Shown here piece by piece: positions 8,286 through 18,013 of a stretch of 42,610 nt of DNA; the first letter of the stretch is position 1; every line of letters starts with the position of its first letter. The notes beneath the pieces are model-generated. The model was not told the origin of the DNA. It saw only the letters and a program-made list of their open reading frames with translations, and did no database searches. This DNA comes from Nitrospirota bacterium. GTDB lineage: Bacteria > Nitrospirota > Nitrospiria > Nitrospirales > UBA8639. Where the stretch lies: assembly GCA_011088105.1 (NCBI GenBank), contig JAALKI010000022.1, forward strand, positions 1 to 42,610, read 5' to 3'. Position numbers and translations under genes: made by a program.

Positions 8286-9203
8286 TCAAACTAACGATGA
8301 TTTATTTACCAACCAGACACCTAACAGAATCAACCCAATCCCGATGATGTCCCATACCTCGATAGATTCAGCAAGAATTATCGCAGAAAAGAAGAGGGCT
8401 GATACTGGAATCAGATTGACAAACATGCCCGCTCGGGATGCCCCAATCCCTGATACGCCATAGAGCCAGGCTTGTTGCCCAATGGCCGTTGCGAAGATGA
8501 TCACATAGGCTAAGGCGATCCAGCCTGACACTGGAATGGAGGCGAGCCCTGCCGTTAGCACCTTGTGATCTGTCCATAGCAGAGGAAGTTGCAAGATAAT
8601 GGAAATAAAGAGCGTGGTCCAGTTTACTGTTAGGGGAGATAGGCGTTCCATAACCCGCCGGCTTCCGATGGTATAGAGAGCCCAACTAATCAGGGCAAAA
8701 ACAATCAGTGTACCTCCTAAAAGAGGATTGTCCCCCATGGAGCTTCCAGGTTTCATGCCCGAGACACAGGCGACGCCTCCAAAAGAGAGCAAACAGCCTA
8801 CCCATACCTGTTTGAAGGGGATCTCTTTGAGCAACAGCGAAGACAAAAATGCAGTAATGGCGGGACTGGCTCCCATAATGATCCCAGCAGCGCCTGCTCC
8901 AATATAATGTAACCCATAGAGCACTAAGAGATGATTACCAAGGACGCCAATCCCCAGCATGCTGAGGACCCCAATCTCACGAGCTGACCATGAGATGTTG
9001 GTGGTGTCTTGCCACCACCACATGGGGAGAAGAATCACCAATGCGCCTAGGCCTCGAAACACGGAAACTTCTACGGCGGAGAAAGCCCCCAGTGCAATCT
9101 TTTGCGCAACGATCGACCCACCCCATACCATAGCGGCAGAGAGTAATGCGGCATAGGCTGCCTTGTGCCCATGATGGGTTTTTATGTGGTTATCCGTTAT
9201 CAC
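8286..9203 (-). CDS. EamA-family (DMT superfamily) transporter
   Basis: This 305-residue inner-membrane protein is almost wholly hydrophobic with about ten predicted helices in two EamA repeats. The first starts near AALLSAAMVWGGSIVAQKIAL and the second near LIVFALISWALYTIGSRRV. The RGLGALVIL stretch after helix two and the GASPAITAFLSSLLLKE motif are typical of EamA/RhaT-like permeases, which export metabolites or amino acids. The substrate cannot be read from sequence. The start is GTG at 9203 (MITDNHIK). The tail ends at 8286, about 37 bp before the NTF2-like gene. Confidence 0.88.
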   Translation of the reverse strand: MITDNHIKTHHGHKAAYAALLSAAMVWGGSIVAQKIALGAFSAVEVSVFRGLGALVILLPMWWWQDTTNISWSAREIGVLSMLGIGVLGNHLLVLYGLHYIGAGAAGIIMGASPAITAFLSSLLLKEIPFKQVWVGCLLSFGGVACVSGMKPGSSMGDNPLLGGTLIVFALISWALYTIGSRRVMERLSPLTVNWTTLFISIILQLPLLWTDHKVLTAGLASIPVSGWIALAYVIIFATAIGQQAWLYGVSGIGASRAGMFVNLIPVSALFFSAIILAESIEVWDIIGIGLILLGVWLVNKSSLV

Positions 9204-9626
9204 TGTGAATGGTCCATGATGACGGCAATGACAAAACGTGACAGGTGTTCATTCCTCTTCGTCAATAGGCCTGTCAAACATGGTTTTCTCGCCTTTCTTG
9301 AGGCCATGGTCTAATCAGCATAGGTGCATGATTATAGAAGTGAGTATGTGGCGCGGGATTGTAGACTGCCCATAGGCATGGCTTCAAGGCCTTGGGGCAC
9401 GATGAACCGCACGGTATTTGTCGCTTTCTATTTTAGCAAGACCACCAGTGCTTTATGGTCATGTATCCTTTAGTTTGGGGGCCGAATGCCTTATATCAAT
9501 AGGACCTTTGTCCCGTTGACGACAAAGCAGGCAAAGCCTACAATGAATCCGACTCTATTTCACATTTCTGATTTTGAGAATTCAGAGTTAAAAATCTTGT
9601 GATCGCTTTGTTCGGAAGGAGGATTT
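9204..9626. other. Intergenic region of 423 bp, mostly featureless
   Basis: No coding frame with convincing protein character is visible between the EamA gene and the ferredoxin gene. The right part holds a good sigma-70 promoter (9516-9544) and the leader of the ferredoxin mRNA, about 75 bases long, ending in a strong ribosome-binding site (AAGGAGG at 9616-9622). The left 300 bp hold nothing I can name. Confidence 0.5.
9516..9544 (+). promoter_or_regulatory. Sigma-70 type promoter for the ferredoxin gene
   Basis: A -35 box TTGACG (9516-9521) and a -10 box TACAAT (9539-9544) are separated by the ideal 17 bp. Transcription should start near 9551, about 75 bases before the ferredoxin ATG. Confidence 0.7.
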
Positions 9627-9974
9627 ATGTCTCTGCTTATTACGGAAGAATGTATTAATTGCGGTGCCTGTTTGCCTGAATGTCCCAATGAGGCGATATT
9701 TGAAACCCGGAGCGCCGCGGAAGAAAAAGGCCATCAGGTCGGAGAAGGCCAGGGTGAGGGTGATACGGTATATGTGATTACCCATGAACGGTGTACCGAA
9801 TGCGTAGGCCATTTTGATGAGCCCCAATGTGCTGCCGTTTGCCCCGTTGATGATTGTTGCATCTCGGACCCTGAGGTTCCTGAGATAACGGATGTGTTGC
9901 TTGACAAAGCTCGCACGCTCAACCCAGATAAAGAAATTGATCCCGACAAAGTGTGGAGTGGTGTAAGAAATTAA
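9627..9974 (+). CDS. 4Fe-4S dicluster ferredoxin, YfhL-like
   Basis: This 115-residue electron carrier has two cluster-binding motifs: CINCGACLPECP near the N-terminus and a second, CTEC followed by an insertion and CAAVCPVDDC, the asymmetric pattern of the YfhL/Allochromatium-type 2[4Fe-4S] ferredoxins. A Gly/Glu-rich loop (about 32-48) lies between them, and an acidic C-terminal tail of about 30 residues follows. Such ferredoxins have very low potentials and feed electrons to reductive enzymes. It has its own promoter and a strong ribosome-binding site, and is followed by a hairpin terminator, so it is a single-gene transcript. Its redox partner is not evident from the neighbours. Confidence 0.92.
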   Translation: MSLLITEECINCGACLPECPNEAIFETRSAAEEKGHQVGEGQGEGDTVYVITHERCTECVGHFDEPQCAAVCPVDDCCISDPEVPEITDVLLDKARTLNPDKEIDPDKVWSGVRN

Positions 9975-10009
9975 TCTCGTTTCCCACTAACTTTTTGCTT
10001 TTTTATGTC

Positions 10010-10047
10010 TGAGGCCAGTCTTTTCCGATGAGAAGAGGCTGGCCTCA
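10010..10047 (+). terminator. Rho-independent terminator after the ferredoxin gene
   Basis: TGAGGCCAG at 10010-10018 pairs with CTGGCCTCA at 10039-10047. The stem continues inward to 16 bp with two G-U pairs around the loop CGATGA. A short run of four T follows a few bases later, so the tail is weak. Confidence 0.6.
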
Positions 10048-10149
10048 GGCTTTTAGATGTTGTGCAAAACAGTCTGTTTCTCTTCAGTATATCGTTGACT
10101 GTCTTTTTCAACAGTCCCTATTTCTTGGAACTCTCTGGTTTGATGGGTA

Positions 10150-11973
10150 TTACCGGCGAGCGAGCGAACGGCGTTCGTTGTCGGTCAGGTAACGTTTGCG
10201 AAGTCGGATGTTTTTGGGGGTGACCTCAACCAGCTCATCTTCTTGGATAAATTCCAAGGCAAACTCTAAGGTCATCTCCCGTGGAGGTGTCAGCTGAATT
10301 GCTTCATCGGACCCTGCGGCTCGGATGTTGGTGAGCTTTTTCTCTCGGATGGTATTGACCACTAAATCCTGGCCTTTATTGTTGACCCCAACAATCATCC
10401 CCTCATACAAACTTGCGCCAGGATAGATAAACATTTCTCCGCGGTCTTGAAGCCCCCATATGGCATAGGGGACAGCTTGGCCTGGGCCTTGAGAAATTAG
10501 TACGCCACTGGCTCGTTTCGGAATATCGCCTTTATATTTTTGGTACTCATAGAACGATTGGTACATGATGCCTGTGCCTCGAGTCATCATAAGGAATTCG
10601 CTACGGAAGCCGAGTAAGGCCCTTGAGGCAATAACGAAATCCATTTTGATGGTCCCGACCGTGCTGATTTGCATGTCTTTCATCTCAGCACGTCGGCTGC
10701 CTAAGGTTTCGATGACCGTCCCTTGATAGTCCGGCTCAACTTCGACTACTAGTTCTTCAACGGGTTCCAAGCGTTCACCATCGATTTCCTTAAAAATAAC
10801 TTGAGGGGGCGAGACTTCTAATTCATAGCCTTCACGTCTCATGGTTTCGATCAAGATGGCTAAATGTAACTCGCCGCGCCCTGAAACCTTAACCCGTTCG
10901 CTTCCTTCAACTTCTTCGACTTTAATGCCGACGTTGATCATGGCTTCATGCTCCAGTCGTTCCCGAATGTGTCGAGAGGTCAGAAACCGTCCGCCATCTT
11001 TTCCCGACAGAGGGCTGGTGTTGTGGGAAAAGTTCATGGAGATGGTGGGCTCGTCAATTTTGACGGTCGGTAACGCAGTTGGGTTTTCTGGCGAAGCAAT
11101 GGTTTCTCCAACCTTGACATCTTGGAGTCCGGCTAGAGACACCATGTCCCCAGCGGAAGCCTGCTCAGCTTCGACCCGTTTGAGCCCTTTGTAAACAAGG
11201 AGTTTAGAAATTTTCCCTCGCTCTCGTTTCCCGTCGCGTTGTAAGAGAAGCACGGGCTCACCGATGCGGATGGTTCCATGCACAATCCGTCCAACCGCGA
11301 TTCGTCCAATGTAGGTGTCATAATCCAACATTGTGACAAGCATCTGAAACGGTTGATCCAGGTCTGCAACGGGAGGAAGGACTCGATGTAAGATGGTTTC
11401 GAGGAGTGGTTTCATGTCTTCTGCATGGTCATCTAGGTCTAGGGTGGTGCGGCCTTCTTTGCCTGATGCAAAGACAATGGGGAAATCTAGTTGTTCATCA
11501 GTGGCGTTCAGTTCGCAGAACAAATCAAATGTTTGATCCACCACATCATGAGGGCGGGCGTTTGGGCGATCGATCTTATTAATCACCACAATGGGTTTGA
11601 GATGGAGCTCCAAGGATTTTTTGAGGACAAACTTTGTTTGAGGCATGGGCCCTTCAAACGCATCGACAAGGAGGAGGACGCCATCGACCATTCGAAGAAT
11701 GCGTTCGACTTCACTCCCGAAGTCGGCATGCCCTGGGGTGTCGACGATGTTGATTTGGACATCCTTGTACCGAAGGGACCCGTTTTTGGAAAAGATGGTA
11801 ATGCCCCGTTCTCGTTCCAACGGGTTTGAGTCCATGATGACTTCTTCGCCTTCTTTAAAGACATAGGCTCCAGTTTGTTTGAGTAATGCATCGACTAATG
11901 TGGTTTTTCCATGGTCAACATGAGCAATAATCGCTACATTTCGCACGTCTTTTCGTCGTTTTTGGTTTGGCAT
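10150..11973 (-). CDS. typA: Ribosome-associated GTPase TypA/BipA
   Basis: TypA/BipA is a translational GTPase related to EF-G that binds ribosomes and helps 50S assembly and growth under stress or cold. The G1 motif AHVDHGKTT, the ERERGITI switch region, the [11 protein letters not shown]3 motif and the NKIDR G4 motif are all present, followed by the usual beta-barrel and EF-G-like domains ([17 protein letters not shown]) and the TypA-specific C-terminus ([22 protein letters not shown]). I start at ATG 11973 (MPNQKRRK), since ten extra upstream residues from 12003 are not family-like; neither start has a strong ribosome-binding site. It is transcribed toward the ferredoxin gene and away from purH. 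Confidence 0.96.
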   Translation of the reverse strand: MPNQKRRKDVRNVAIIAHVDHGKTTLVDALLKQTGAYVFKEGEEVIMDSNPLERERGITIFSKNGSLRYKDVQINIVDTPGHADFGSEVERILRMVDGVLLLVDAFEGPMPQTKFVLKKSLELHLKPIVVINKIDRPNARPHDVVDQTFDLFCELNATDEQLDFPIVFASGKEGRTTLDLDDHAEDMKPLLETILHRVLPPVADLDQPFQMLVTMLDYDTYIGRIAVGRIVHGTIRIGEPVLLLQRDGKRERGKISKLLVYKGLKRVEAEQASAGDMVSLAGLQDVKVGETIASPENPTALPTVKIDEPTISMNFSHNTSPLSGKDGGRFLTSRHIRERLEHEAMINVGIKVEEVEGSERVKVSGRGELHLAILIETMRREGYELEVSPPQVIFKEIDGERLEPVEELVVEVEPDYQGTVIETLGSRRAEMKDMQISTVGTIKMDFVIASRALLGFRSEFLMMTRGTGIMYQSFYEYQKYKGDIPKRASGVLISQGPGQAVPYAIWGLQDRGEMFIYPGASLYEGMIVGVNNKGQDLVVNTIREKKLTNIRAAGSDEAIQLTPPREMTLEFALEFIQEDELVEVTPKNIRLRKRYLTDNERRSLARR

Positions 11974-12111
11974 CGTGGCGCTACTATAGCACAATTTTTT
12001 CAAAAAGATGCTGTCGTATGTCTAAATGGAATTCGTTGAAGTTCAAAGAAGCATTTTGATAAGCTGCCTTCCCGTTCTGATTGATCGTTCATTCATGATA
12101 AAGGGCATCTC

Positions 12112-13668
12112 ATGGCGAATCTCAACCATATCTTGATGAGTGTGTCAGATAAAGCCGGCATTGTGGACTTGGCAAAAGGCTTAACGGCACTTGGCGGAAA
12201 TATTTTATCCACAGGTGGCACGGCCAACGTGTTACGTGAAGCCGGCGTGGCAGTGACCGATGTGTCTTCGTATACCGGGTCTCCTGAAATTTTGGATGGG
12301 CGGGTGAAAACTCTGCATCCTAAGATCCATGGTGGGTTGTTGGGGCGCCGATCCCTTCCTGATCATGTGCAACAAATGGCTAAGGAAGCTATTGAGCCTA
12401 TTGATGTCGTTGTTGTGAACCTCTATCCGTTTGAGGCGACCATTGCCAAACCGGGGTGTTCTTTTGAAGAGGCGATTGAAAACATTGATATCGGTGGCCC
12501 TTCGATGTTGAGATCAGCTGCGAAGAACCATGAAGATGTCCTGGTGATCGTCGATCCTGATGACTACGCACGCATTCTAGAAGCCTTGCAGGTAGGGACT
12601 GTGCCCCTTTCGCTTCGTCGAGAGTTGGCGCAAAAGGTGTATCACCATACGGCAGTGTATGATGGCCTCATTGCGACGTATCTTGACCAACACATTTCTG
12701 AATCGGCTGAATCAAAATTTCCGGATGTCCTGACCCTTCGTTATGAGAAGGTCATGCCATTGCGTTATGGCGAAAACCCCCATCAGCACGGGGCGTTTTA
12801 TCGGGAACGAGGGTTTCGGGAGGCTTCGGTTTCCCAAGCCACGCAACTGCATGGCAAAGCGATGTCGTATAACAATTACCTTGATGCAAATTCTGCTTTA
12901 GAGTTAGCGAAGGAATTTCACGTTCCAGCCGTTGCCATCATCAAACACAATAATCCCTGTGGCGCGGCGATAGGGACGACGGTGGTTGAAGCTTATGTGA
13001 AGGCGAGAGAAACGGATCCCATTTCAGCTTTTGGAGGGGTGATTGCCTGTAATCATCCTGTCGATCTTTCGATGGCTAAGGAAGTCACTTCAACATTTGT
13101 TGAGGTTTTGGTTGCTCCTGGGTATGCCGAAGAGGCATTGGTTGAACTCAAGCGGAAAAAAGACCTTCGCGTTTTGGCAGTGGGATCGTTAGATTCCACC
13201 ATTCGCGAAGGGTTGGATTTGAAAAAGCTTGTTGGTGGGGTGATTGTTCAGGATCGGGACCTTGGTGCCTTGCTGGATATGAAATCGCTGCAGGTACCAA
13301 CTCGACGGAAACCGACGGATGCCGAGTATGAAGCCTGTGCGTTTGCCTGGAAAGTCTGTAAGCATGTGAAGTCCAATGCCATTATTTTTGCGAATCCCCA
13401 ACAGACAGTTGGAATTGGCGCCGGACAAATGAGCCGGATTGATTCGGTTAAACTGGCTGAGATGAAAGCCAATTTGCCCATTCATGGTTGTGTGATGGCA
13501 TCGGATGCGTTTTTTCCTTTCCGTGATGGTGTGGATGCTGCGGCTAAGTCTGGGATTGCGGTGGTGATTCAGCCTGGAGGTTCCATTCGCGATGAGGAAG
13601 TGGTCAAAGCTGCGGATGAACATGATATGGCGATGATCATGACAGGCATGAGACATTTCCGGCATTAG
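12112..13668 (+). CDS. purH: Bifunctional AICAR formyltransferase/IMP cyclohydrolase PurH
   Basis: PurH carries out the last two steps of IMP synthesis: formylation of AICAR with 10-formyl-tetrahydrofolate, then ring closure. The N-terminal MGS-like cyclohydrolase domain shows LSTGGTANVLREAGV, GRVKTLHPKIHGGLLGRR and NIDIGGPSMLRSAAKNH. The formyltransferase domain shows LRYGENPHQ, the KHNNPCGAA motif with the catalytic Lys-His, DPISAFGG, and near the end SDAFFPFRDG and VIQPGGSIRD. The 518-residue length is standard. An AAGGGCA ribosome-binding site precedes the ATG. purD follows 116 bp later on the same strand. Confidence 0.98.
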   Translation: MANLNHILMSVSDKAGIVDLAKGLTALGGNILSTGGTANVLREAGVAVTDVSSYTGSPEILDGRVKTLHPKIHGGLLGRRSLPDHVQQMAKEAIEPIDVVVVNLYPFEATIAKPGCSFEEAIENIDIGGPSMLRSAAKNHEDVLVIVDPDDYARILEALQVGTVPLSLRRELAQKVYHHTAVYDGLIATYLDQHISESAESKFPDVLTLRYEKVMPLRYGENPHQHGAFYRERGFREASVSQATQLHGKAMSYNNYLDANSALELAKEFHVPAVAIIKHNNPCGAAIGTTVVEAYVKARETDPISAFGGVIACNHPVDLSMAKEVTSTFVEVLVAPGYAEEALVELKRKKDLRVLAVGSLDSTIREGLDLKKLVGGVIVQDRDLGALLDMKSLQVPTRRKPTDAEYEACAFAWKVCKHVKSNAIIFANPQQTVGIGAGQMSRIDSVKLAEMKANLPIHGCVMASDAFFPFRDGVDAAAKSGIAVVIQPGGSIRDEEVVKAADEHDMAMIMTGMRHFRH

Positions 13669-13784
13669 ACGTCTTTTCGGCATATCCCAGTATCAAATCT
13701 TTCTTTGCCCCTATATCTGTGCGGAAAATGATGTGGAGATTGTGCTTCTATTCCGTGGATAATCTGTTTCGAGGCAGTTGATTC

Positions 13785-15053
13785 ATGAAAATTCTTGTCA
13801 TTGGCAGTGGAGGCCGTGAGCATGTGTTGGTCTGGAAACTGACGAAAAGCCCACGTGTCTCAAGCATATATTGTGCCCCAGGTAATGCAGGCATTAGCCA
13901 GCTGGCCACCTGTGTTCCTCTTCAGCCTGATGACATTGCTGGTCTCAAAGCGTTTGCCAAAGACTCTGCTATCGACCTCACAATTGTTGGACCGGAAGCC
14001 TCTCTGGCCTTGGGCATTGCAGATGAGTTCCGACGAGACAAGTTGAAGATTTTTGGCCCAACCCGTAATGCCGCACGGATAGAATCAAGCAAAGCGTTTG
14101 CGAAGGAATTGATGATCCGGCAAGGCATCCCCACGGCTGATTCTCGAACGTTCGAAAGCCTTGCCCCAGCCCTGGAATATTTGGAGACCTGTCGAATTCC
14201 GGTTGTTGTGAAGGCAGACGGTTTGGCTCAGGGAAAAGGTGTCATTATTGCGCAGGATAAGGAAACAGCCAAAGCCGCTGTGGTAGGTATGTTGGAGGAA
14301 CAGGCCTTTGGCGCTGCCGGGTCTCGCGTGGTGATTGAAGAGTATCTGGAAGGTGAAGAGTTGAGTGTGATGGCCTTTGCCGATGGGAAAACAGTTGTGC
14401 CCATGCTTGCAGCACAAGACCACAAACGTATCGGTGATGGAGATGTCGGCCCCAATACCGGAGGGATGGGTGCATATGCTCCAGCGCCCCTGGCTTCAGC
14501 AGCATTGCAGCATCAGATCCTTCACGAAGTTTTGTTCCCGGCCATTGAGGGGTTGTCTCGTGTGGGAAGTCCATTTTATGGCGTTCTGTATGCAGGGCTT
14601 ATGATTCAGGACGGGCGTCCTTTTGTTCTAGAGTTCAACGCGCGCTTTGGAGATCCTGAGACACAGGTAGTCTTACCCTTGTTACAAACAGACCTTGTCG
14701 ATGTCTTGGAAGCTGTTATTGAGCATCGGTTGGATCAACTCTCTGTCGAATGGAGCAATCAAGCCGCTGTGTGTGTGGTCTTGGCGTCTGGAGGCTATCC
14801 TGGTCCGTACCAGACGGGTTTGGCCATTGGCGGGTGTCTCGCGTCATCGCAGTCTCAGCAAGGCATGATTTTCCATGCAGGAACAGCCAAGAAAGATGAC
14901 CAACTTGTCACGGCCGGTGGACGGGTTCTTGGTGTCACCGGGCTCGGGCCAGATCTCAATATTGCAAGGACCGATGCGTACAAAATGGCTGAGCCTATTA
15001 CCTTCGAAGGGCGGTATTTTCGTCAAGATATTGCCAGCAAGGCATTGGTGTAG
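13785..15053 (+). CDS. purD: Phosphoribosylamine-glycine ligase PurD
   Basis: PurD joins glycine to phosphoribosylamine with ATP, the second step of purine synthesis. The ATP-grasp enzyme begins KILVIGSGGREHVLVWKL and has GPEASLALGIADEF, VVKADGLAQGKGV, the catalytic-domain GPNTGGMGAYAPAPL and EFNARFGDPETQVVLPLL, and the C-terminal ASGGYPGPYQTG. The 422-residue length is normal. AGGCAG precedes the ATG at 13785. It likely shares regulation with purH, though the 116-bp gap leaves room for a separate promoter. A weak hairpin with 6-bp stem (15083-15102) follows. Confidence 0.98.
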   Translation: MKILVIGSGGREHVLVWKLTKSPRVSSIYCAPGNAGISQLATCVPLQPDDIAGLKAFAKDSAIDLTIVGPEASLALGIADEFRRDKLKIFGPTRNAARIESSKAFAKELMIRQGIPTADSRTFESLAPALEYLETCRIPVVVKADGLAQGKGVIIAQDKETAKAAVVGMLEEQAFGAAGSRVVIEEYLEGEELSVMAFADGKTVVPMLAAQDHKRIGDGDVGPNTGGMGAYAPAPLASAALQHQILHEVLFPAIEGLSRVGSPFYGVLYAGLMIQDGRPFVLEFNARFGDPETQVVLPLLQTDLVDVLEAVIEHRLDQLSVEWSNQAAVCVVLASGGYPGPYQTGLAIGGCLASSQSQQGMIFHAGTAKKDDQLVTAGGRVLGVTGLGPDLNIARTDAYKMAEPITFEGRYFRQDIASKALV

Positions 15054-15157
15054 AGCCCTAAGAGACGTTCCTGAATTTATATGCCAGATCTCAGTCTCTG
15101 GCTTGTTGTACATGAAGCCAAAACTCTGGTGTGGTCTTCAGCATCTCGTTTATTTCG

Positions 15158-15832
15158 ATGGCACATATTCTCCCCTTTTCTGAAGAACCATCTTCTGCTG
15201 TGTTAGATGAGGCACGTCAGTGTCTGGTTCAGGGTGGGGTGCTTGCGATTCCTACTGAGAGTTTTTATGGGCTGGCGGCCTCCGTGACACAGCCTGAAGC
15301 CGTTTCACGTGTTGCCACTACGAAACAGCGTTCGCTTTCGAAACCACTCTTGGTGTTGATTGGCGATGTGAGCCAGCTCCATGGTTTGGTTGCCACTGTT
15401 CCCTCTGCAGCAGAAATCCTGATCGAACATTTTTGGCCAGGCCCGCTGACGATGATTTTTCCAGCAGCTTCTCAGCTTGCTGTTGCCCTGACAGGGGGAA
15501 CGTCGACTATTGCTATCCGTCAGCCAGGGCATCCTGCGTTATTGGCATTACTCCGCATTGTTGGCCCAGTCACAGGGACGAGTGCGAATCGTTCAGGCTT
15601 TCCCCCTCCCAGGACAGCCTCTGCGGTGCAAGATGTTCTAGGTGATTCCCTTGATCTTATCTTGGATCATGGGCCAACTCGAGGAGGCAAGCCTTCAACC
15701 CTTTTTCGTGTAGATGATTCTTTGCAGGTTGTTCGAGAAGGGCCGATTACACGTACAGACATTCATGCGGTGCTTGCCTCAGCTGGGTTCACGGTGTCAG
15801 GTGACGAGGCAAGTCCATCATCGTCTCTATGA
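15158..15832 (+). CDS. tsaC: L-threonylcarbamoyladenylate synthase (Sua5/YrdC/TsaC family)
   Basis: This enzyme makes threonylcarbamoyl-AMP from threonine, bicarbonate and ATP, the first step of the t6A37 modification of ANN-decoding tRNAs. The YrdC-domain signatures are present: AIPTESFYGLAAS, the KQRSLSKPLLVLIG nucleotide/bicarbonate site, WPGPLTMIF and VTGTSANRSGFP. Length is about 224 residues; there is no Sua5 C-terminal domain, so it is the short form. I start at ATG 15158 (MAHILPF) rather than GTG 15131. The C-terminus ends in a serine-rich tail. It is followed 41 bp later by threonine aldolase; both use threonine, which may or may not matter. Confidence 0.93.
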   Translation: MAHILPFSEEPSSAVLDEARQCLVQGGVLAIPTESFYGLAASVTQPEAVSRVATTKQRSLSKPLLVLIGDVSQLHGLVATVPSAAEILIEHFWPGPLTMIFPAASQLAVALTGGTSTIAIRQPGHPALLALLRIVGPVTGTSANRSGFPPPRTASAVQDVLGDSLDLILDHGPTRGGKPSTLFRVDDSLQVVREGPITRTDIHAVLASAGFTVSGDEASPSSSL

Positions 15833-15873
15833 TACAATAAAGCGAGTTTGGATGATTTGCTAGGAGAAGAGAC

Positions 15874-16902
15874 ATGATCGACTTGCGAAGCGATACGGTG
15901 ACACGCCCGTCGGCGGCCATGCGCGAGGCCATGGTTCAAGCCGTCGTTGGCGATGATGTGTATGGCGAAGATCCAACCATCAATCGTTTGGAAGAAATGG
16001 CTGCTGTCCTGTTGGGAAAAGAAGCTGGACTTTTTGTGCCCACCGGCGTGATGGCCAACCAATTATCGCTACGCCTCCATACGCGGCCTGGAGATGAAGT
16101 CATTGTCGAAGGCTCGTCTCACCTCATTCGATATGAAGGTGGGTCGGCGTCCTCTTTATCGCAGGTTCAACTGTGTTGTGTGCCAGGCACGCGAGGGCTC
16201 CTTTCATCTGGACAGGTGCTTCAGGCTATTCGGCCTCAAGACCTTCACTTTCCTCTTACGACGTTGGTCTGTCTAGAACAAACGCATAATGTTGGCGGGG
16301 GGACAATTTATCCTCTTGCGACGATTCAACAGATTGCGGAGGTCGCACGAACTCATGGGGCGGCTCTTCACTTGGATGGCGCCCGGTTGTTTCATGCAGT
16401 TGTGGCAACGGAGATTGCTGCTGCAGAATATGCGCAATATTTCGATACAGTGTCGTTTTGCCTATCGAAAGGGCTGGGGGCTCCTGTGGGGTCGATGATC
16501 GTTGCGACGAAGGCTAATATTGATCGCCTCCGTCGCCTGCGCAAGCTATTTGGTGGAGGCATGCGGCAGGTAGGCATTCTTGCAGCGGCAGGGATTTATG
16601 CGTTGGAGCACAACGTGGCTCGGCTTAAAGAGGATCATGTTCATGCGAAACAGTTGGCGTGTTTGCTCCAACAGATTCCCACGGTGTTTGTGGATCCTGA
16701 CTTGGTTGAAACGAATATCGTATTATTTGAAGTGGTCAATAGTGATTGCACCACATCAGAATTGTTGCTCGCCTTCAAAGAGGCTGGGGTGTTACTCAAT
16801 TCAGTTGGGGATCGGGCTTTTCGAGCTGTCACGCATTTGGATGTGACAGCAGAACAGATCGAAGAAGCAGGCACCCGTATTTCTTCTGTTCTCGGCGAGT
16901 GA
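15874..16902 (+). CDS. ltaE: Low-specificity L-threonine aldolase
   Basis: A PLP-dependent enzyme of the aspartate aminotransferase fold that splits L-threonine or allo-threonine into glycine and acetaldehyde. It opens with [19 protein letters not shown] and [11 protein letters not shown], the hallmark of the family. [10 protein letters not shown] contains the PLP-contacting Asp and Arg, and the lysine for the Schiff base is in [13 protein letters not shown]. Length 342 is normal. AGGAGAAGAGAC gives a strong ribosome-binding site before the ATG. Likely co-transcribed with the upstream threonylcarbamoyl-AMP synthase gene. Confidence 0.94.
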   Translation: MIDLRSDTVTRPSAAMREAMVQAVVGDDVYGEDPTINRLEEMAAVLLGKEAGLFVPTGVMANQLSLRLHTRPGDEVIVEGSSHLIRYEGGSASSLSQVQLCCVPGTRGLLSSGQVLQAIRPQDLHFPLTTLVCLEQTHNVGGGTIYPLATIQQIAEVARTHGAALHLDGARLFHAVVATEIAAAEYAQYFDTVSFCLSKGLGAPVGSMIVATKANIDRLRRLRKLFGGGMRQVGILAAAGIYALEHNVARLKEDHVHAKQLACLLQQIPTVFVDPDLVETNIVLFEVVNSDCTTSELLLAFKEAGVLLNSVGDRAFRAVTHLDVTAEQIEEAGTRISSVLGE

Positions 16903-16932
16903 CAAGAAGTTTAGGGTGACTGCCTTGTTTCG

Positions 16933-16962
16933 TTGACAGCTTGGTCTTGAGCTTCCTACAAT
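16933..16962 (+). promoter_or_regulatory. Sigma-70 type promoter
   Basis: A perfect -35 box TTGACA (16933-16938) and a -10 box TACAAT (16957-16962) stand 18 bp apart. Transcription would start near 16969, giving a leader of about 27 bases for the small zinc-ribbon gene at 16996. Confidence 0.75.
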
Positions 16963-16995
16963 TGTAAGAGACGTACCTTTTGAAAAGGATGGGTG

Positions 16996-17202
16996 ATGGC
17001 TGTACGGGATCGAGAATGGCCAGGGTATACGGTTTGGTTTGCATGTCCGGAATGTGGACGGTTGTGGACGTATCAAGGGAATGATGTGGTTGCCCTTGAC
17101 CCTAAATTTGCCTTGGGCCCAGCTCTTCCCAGTAGCGATATGATCAGTCATACGTGTGCTATCTGTGAAGGCACCAAAAATGCTCCTGCCGCGGAGATTT
17201 AG
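16996..17202 (+). CDS. Small putative zinc-ribbon protein
   Basis: A 68-residue protein with two CxxC pairs, CPEC near residue 18 and CAIC near residue 54, which together make a plausible four-cysteine zinc ribbon. WPGYTVWFACPECGRLWTY resembles zinc-ribbon beta hairpins, but no named family is recognised. ATG 16996 follows a GTG at 16993; AAGGA (16985-16989) is well placed for the ATG. It has its own near-consensus promoter just upstream, so it is likely well expressed. A run of seven T after a short inverted repeat (17194-17220) may be a weak terminator. Confidence 0.65.
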   Translation: MAVRDREWPGYTVWFACPECGRLWTYQGNDVVALDPKFALGPALPSSDMISHTCAICEGTKNAPAAEI

Positions 17203-17226
17203 GGGCTAGTCTCTTTTTTTCTTCTT

Positions 17227-17652
17227 TTACCCCAGCGATACAGATTTTCCCTCCATATCGGTCTCACCTGCCTTGGCACTAGCTTTGTCAACAGACCATT
17301 CACGCGGTGTAATCGTCATGTGGTGAGCCTTGAGCGTAATGAATGATCCTTGTGTAATAACGACCCGGTCTTCTTCCTTCAGTTCGATGTGTAGGACCTG
17401 TTCTCCGCTTTCCCTGTGGGTCAAGACAAGACTGGTTGTCTCTTTGATAAGTTCATAGGCTCTTTGCTCATTGATTGCCAATGCGCTATTGACGATTTTC
17501 AAGGGCATCAATCCTCTTGAATCGAATAAGACAAACGTGAGGCTCAGAGGGCCTCCTGGCTTTCGCAAGGCAAATTCGATTTGTGGCACACCTTCGATTT
17601 CCACGGTTCCATTGGTATTGCGATAGAGATGTGGACCAACTTGAATATCCAT
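17227..17652 (-). CDS. Hypothetical protein, 141 residues
   Basis: No family is recognised. Strand-rich segments dominate (TVEIEGVPQIEFAL, LSLTFVLFDSRG, QVLHIELKEEDRVVI, GSFITLKAHHMTITP), suggesting a small beta-sandwich or barrel; there is no signal peptide or membrane segment. A start at ATG 17652 (MDIQVGPH) is supported by AAGGAG about eight bases upstream. The open frame extends to 17739 but those 29 residues look non-coding. It is convergent with the zinc-ribbon gene and lies downstream of the small membrane protein gene. Confidence 0.6.
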   Translation of the reverse strand: MDIQVGPHLYRNTNGTVEIEGVPQIEFALRKPGGPLSLTFVLFDSRGLMPLKIVNSALAINEQRAYELIKETTSLVLTHRESGEQVLHIELKEEDRVVITQGSFITLKAHHMTITPREWSVDKASAKAGETDMEGKSVSLG

Positions 17653-17784
17653 GACGGCTCTGCTCCTTCTGTTGAAAAGTCTCCCGTGTTCCCTCTTATG
17701 AGGGAAGAGCTGTATCACACACACAGACCTGTCTGTCATGGTCTGTAGCCATGACAGGTCGTAGGGAGGCTATAAAAATGAACG

Positions 17785-17994
17785 TTAGCGATCCGGCTTT
17801 TTTATACGATTTAAAATTAGCGCGATGCAACCACCGAGAAGCCCTCCCCCAAGGATAGGGGTGATGAGTTCAACTAGTTTGACTTCCCAGAGGGATTCCT
17901 GTGTGAGCATGATATCCCGAATGCCTCCTTGAATCATTATGACGGCAAGGGCCATTAGTGCGCCGATTAGAAACCACCATGCAAAAATTCTCAT
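17785..17994 (-). CDS. Small two-helix membrane protein
   Basis: The 69-residue protein has two hydrophobic helices: FAWWFLIGALMALAVIMI near the N-terminus and LITPILGGGLLGGCIALIL near the C-terminus, ending in a basic tail (NRIKKPDR). Glycine-rich GGGLLGG in helix two could allow close packing. I start at ATG 17994 (MRIFAWW); a longer frame from 18036 overlaps the ComM stop and adds a soluble-looking segment. It lies 19 bp downstream of comM and is probably co-transcribed. Function unknown. Confidence 0.5.
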   Translation of the reverse strand: MRIFAWWFLIGALMALAVIMIQGGIRDIMLTQESLWEVKLVELITPILGGGLLGGCIALILNRIKKPDR

Positions 17995-18013
17995 AGATGC
18001 GTTGCCTATAGGT

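Noticed and set aside
13189-13683. Minus-strand frame of 164 codons
   Set aside because: It is the shadow of purH, whose motifs run unbroken on the plus strand.
15083-15102. Terminator after purD
   Set aside because: The stem is only 6 bp and no T-run follows, so it is mentioned with purD but not called.
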